A stretch of 64,000 nt of DNA. Source: Zoogloea sp041911615. Its GTDB lineage: Bacteria > Pseudomonadota > Gammaproteobacteria > Burkholderiales > Rhodocyclaceae. The position numbers and the translations under genes are program-made. The notes below the pieces were generated by a model. That model was given only the letters and a program-made list of their open reading frames with translations. It ran no database searches and was not told the origin of the DNA. Location of the stretch: the NCBI RefSeq assembly GCF_041911615.1, contig NZ_JAYROR010000015.1, forward strand, positions 1 to 64,000, read 5' to 3'. This document shows positions 62,291 to 64,000 of the stretch, piece after piece (position 1 is the stretch's first letter; the number at the start of each line of letters is the position of its first letter).

Positions 62291-62718
62291 TCGCCACTCC
62301 GTTGGGCGAGGTCATGGGCGTCGAGGGCGTAGCCCTGCTGCTTGTAGCTGCGATAGCGCTGGCGCGCGGCGAGGCGTTCGGGTTCGCTGGGGCCGACGAT
62401 CTCGATGACCAGCTTGAAACGGTCCACGTCGGCCGGCTGCTCGTCGCCGAGGTTGATCAGGACGTCCTCGTGCGTCAGTGCCTCGAGCCGGCTACCGATG
62501 ACCACCGGGGTCTCGGCCGCCAGGGGCGAGGTGGCCGGCACGTGGGGGACGAAAGCGAGGGGCTGGAAGCTCCACAGCATGTGGTCGAAGTGCCGGGCAA
62601 TGCCGTCGTCGGGCGCGAAGACCGACACCCGCCGCCCGCCGGCGCTGGCCTTGGCAGCGAGCACGCAGGCCACGCGCAGACGGTCGGGCGCGTTGTGGTA
62701 GAAGCGGATGTCGGTCAT
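62287..62718 (-). CDS. holC: DNA polymerase III chi subunit
   Basis: The product is 143 aa. Chi links the clamp loader (through psi) to SSB. Motifs are MTDIRFYHNAPDRLRVACVLA, VFAPDDGIARHFDHMLWSFQPLAFVPH and VLINLGDEQP. It is coupled to the DUF2486-like gene by a four-base overlap and lies nine bases after pepA, in the usual pepA-holC-valS order. Confidence 0.93.
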   Translation of the reverse strand: MTDIRFYHNAPDRLRVACVLAAKASAGGRRVSVFAPDDGIARHFDHMLWSFQPLAFVPHVPATSPLAAETPVVIGSRLEALTHEDVLINLGDEQPADVDRFKLVIEIVGPSEPERLAARQRYRSYKQQGYALDAHDLAQRSGE

Positions 62719-62727
62719 CGGCGGGGC

Positions 62728-64000
62728 TTACTGACCCGCCCGTTCGATCAGGAACTGGGTGAGCAGCGGCACGGGGCGACCGGTGGCGCCCTTGTCGGCG
62801 CCGGACTTCCAGGCGGTGCCGGCGATGTCGAGGTGCGCCCACTTGTAGGCCTTGGTGAAGCGGGCCAGGAAGCATGCGGCGGTGATCGTGCCGGCGCCCT
62901 TGCTGCCGATGTTGGGGATGTCGGCGAAGTTGCTCTTCAGCATGTCCTGGTATTCGTCCCACAGCGGCAACTGCCAGGCCTTGTCGCCCGCAGCCTGACC
63001 GGCGGCGAGGAGTTCGGCGGCGAGGGCGTCGTCGTTGGCCATCAGGCCCGAGGTGAGGTTGCCCAGGGCGATGATGCAGGCGCCGGTGAGGGTGGCCACA
63101 TCGATGACGGCGGTGGGGTCGAAGCGTTCGGCGTAGGTGAGGGCGTCGCAGAGGATCAGGCGGCCCTCGGCGTCGGTGTTGAGGATCTCGATGGTCTGGC
63201 CGGACATCGAAGTGACGATGTCGCCCGGCTTGGTGGCTGCGCCTCCCGGCATGTTCTCGGTGGTCGGCACGAGTGCGACCACGTTGATCGGCAGCGCCAT
63301 CTGCGCGATGGCCTTGAGCGTGCCGAGCACGCTGGCGGCGCCGCACATGTCGTACTTCATCTCGTCCATGCCCTCGCCGGGCTTGAGGGAGATGCCGCCG
63401 GTGTCGAAGGTGATGCCCTTGCCGACCAGCACCACCGGCTTGTCCTTCGGCTTGCCGCCTTTGTACTGGAGGACGATGAACTTGGGCGGCTCGTGGGAGC
63501 CGCGCGCCACCGATAGCAGGGCACCCATCCCCAGCTTTTCCATGTCGCCCTTTTCGAGCACCTCGACCTTGATCTTGTGGTCCTTGGCGAGCTTCTTGGC
63601 GGTGGTGGCGAGATAGCCGGGTGTGCACACGTTGCCGGGCAGGTTGCCGAGGGTCTTGGCCAGGGCCATGCCGTCGGCGATGGCCTCGCCACGGCGCAGC
63701 GCGTCGTCGAGCGCGTCGCCGGGCTTCTTGACGAGGAAGGTGAGCTTCCTGACGCCTTTCTTCGATTCTTCGCGCTTCGACTTGAGTTCGTCGCAGCGGT
63801 AGGTGCTGTCCTTGAGCACTTGCGTGGCCTGGGCGATGCGCCAGGCGAGGTCGCGGTGGGGCAGCTCGGCGTCGGCGAGGCAGAACAGCGCTTCGTGCGC
63901 CATCGAGCCGGCGAGCTGGCGGGCGGCGGCCGAGATCGCGTCCCGATAAGCTTTGTCGGACAAGTCGTCCGCCTTGCCGAAGCTGACCACCAGCACTCGC
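62728..64000 (-). CDS. pepA: Leucyl aminopeptidase PepA (N-terminus beyond the window)
   Basis: About 424 residues are visible; the family is near 500, so roughly 75 N-terminal residues are missing at the right edge. The M17 catalytic domain has GKGITFDTGGISLKP (Lys, Asp), YDMCGAASVLG, NTDAEGRLILCDAL (Asp, Glu metal ligands) and WAHLDIAGTAW. It removes N-terminal amino acids and in some bacteria binds DNA at xer or carAB sites. It heads the pepA-holC run in this window. The reading frame runs off the edge without a start. Confidence 0.94.
   Translation of the reverse strand, partial: RVLVVSFGKADDLSDKAYRDAISAAARQLAGSMAHEALFCLADAELPHRDLAWRIAQATQVLKDSTYRCDELKSKREESKKGVRKLTFLVKKPGDALDDALRRGEAIADGMALAKTLGNLPGNVCTPGYLATTAKKLAKDHKIKVEVLEKGDMEKLGMGALLSVARGSHEPPKFIVLQYKGGKPKDKPVVLVGKGITFDTGGISLKPGEGMDEMKYDMCGAASVLGTLKAIAQMALPINVVALVPTTENMPGGAATKPGDIVTSMSGQTIEILNTDAEGRLILCDALTYAERFDPTAVIDVATLTGACIIALGNLTSGLMANDDALAAELLAAGQAAGDKAWQLPLWDEYQDMLKSNFADIPNIGSKGAGTITAACFLARFTKAYKWAHLDIAGTAWKSGADKGATGRPVPLLTQFLIERAGQ

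Overview
The window is high-GC bacterial chromosome with dense, short-spaced, often overlapping genes. Gene content and order suggest a betaproteobacterium, most likely Rhodocyclales (Azoarcus/Thauera/Zoogloea-like). Pointers are yciB-yciI-bolA-ppiC, tsaB-rimI-type 4 UDG, lemA with two TPM-domain genes, ispD-ispF-thpR, prpE near acuI, acnB, and soxYZ. This taxonomic call is inference from gene content and was not computed. No rRNA, tRNA, CRISPR array or prophage was recognised. The only mobile DNA is the 3' end of an IS66-type element at the left edge.

Layout. 1-150: IS66 transposase tail. 0.2-6 kb (mostly minus): membrane protein, PpiC foldase, BolA, YciI, YciB, truncated haemoglobin with an ETHE1-like persulfide dioxygenase, EnvZ/OmpR. 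6-10.7 kb (plus): small secreted protein, tsaB-rimI-UDG, lemA and two TPM genes. 10.7-15.2 kb: five-PAS histidine kinase, then tadA, L,D-transpeptidase and GNAT. 15.2-19.7 kb (minus): a probable five-gene operon with an MgtC/DUF4010 membrane protein, the AmmeMemoRadiSam trio amrB-amrA-amrS, and an alpha/beta-hydrolase that seems to have lost catalytic residues. 19.8-21.6 kb: ispD-ispF-thpR. 21.6-22.8 kb (minus): a Fur-box-controlled iron cassette hemP / 51-aa membrane peptide / bfd / bfr. 23-30 kb: uup, an HDOD protein, acuI, a response regulator with a dead GGDEF domain, prpE. 30-41 kb: CapA-like protein, exported hydratase-fold protein, xpt, orphan TAXI binding protein, dusC, a TrmB-like methyltransferase, SEC-C protein, OafA-type acyltransferase, YkgJ, LysM/BON protein, S4 protein. 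41-49.4 kb: GST, YchJ, a large sensor kinase with its CheY-like partner, acnB, a MerR-like regulator, sixA. 49.4-53.8 kb: CYTH-CHAD protein, moaC-soxY-soxZ, bepA. 53.8-58.3 kb (minus): a seven-gene run combining a Roadblock/LC7 protein, an Aer-type PAS protein, a PhnD-like binding protein without a signal peptide, two proteins I do not recognise, an MglA-like small GTPase and a third unrecognised protein. 58.6-64 kb: tusA, valS, DUF2486-like protein, holC, pepA (5' end cut off).

How the parts fit. Sulfur handling is spread over the window: ETHE1-like dioxygenase, SoxYZ carrier without SoxAXB here, TusA. AcuI and PrpE point to acrylate/propionate conversion to propionyl-CoA. Iron genes sit behind one strong Fur-type promoter. 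The best candidates for undescribed biology are the Roadblock-GTPase cluster at 53834-58330 and the extended AmmeMemoRadiSam operon at 15221-19710.
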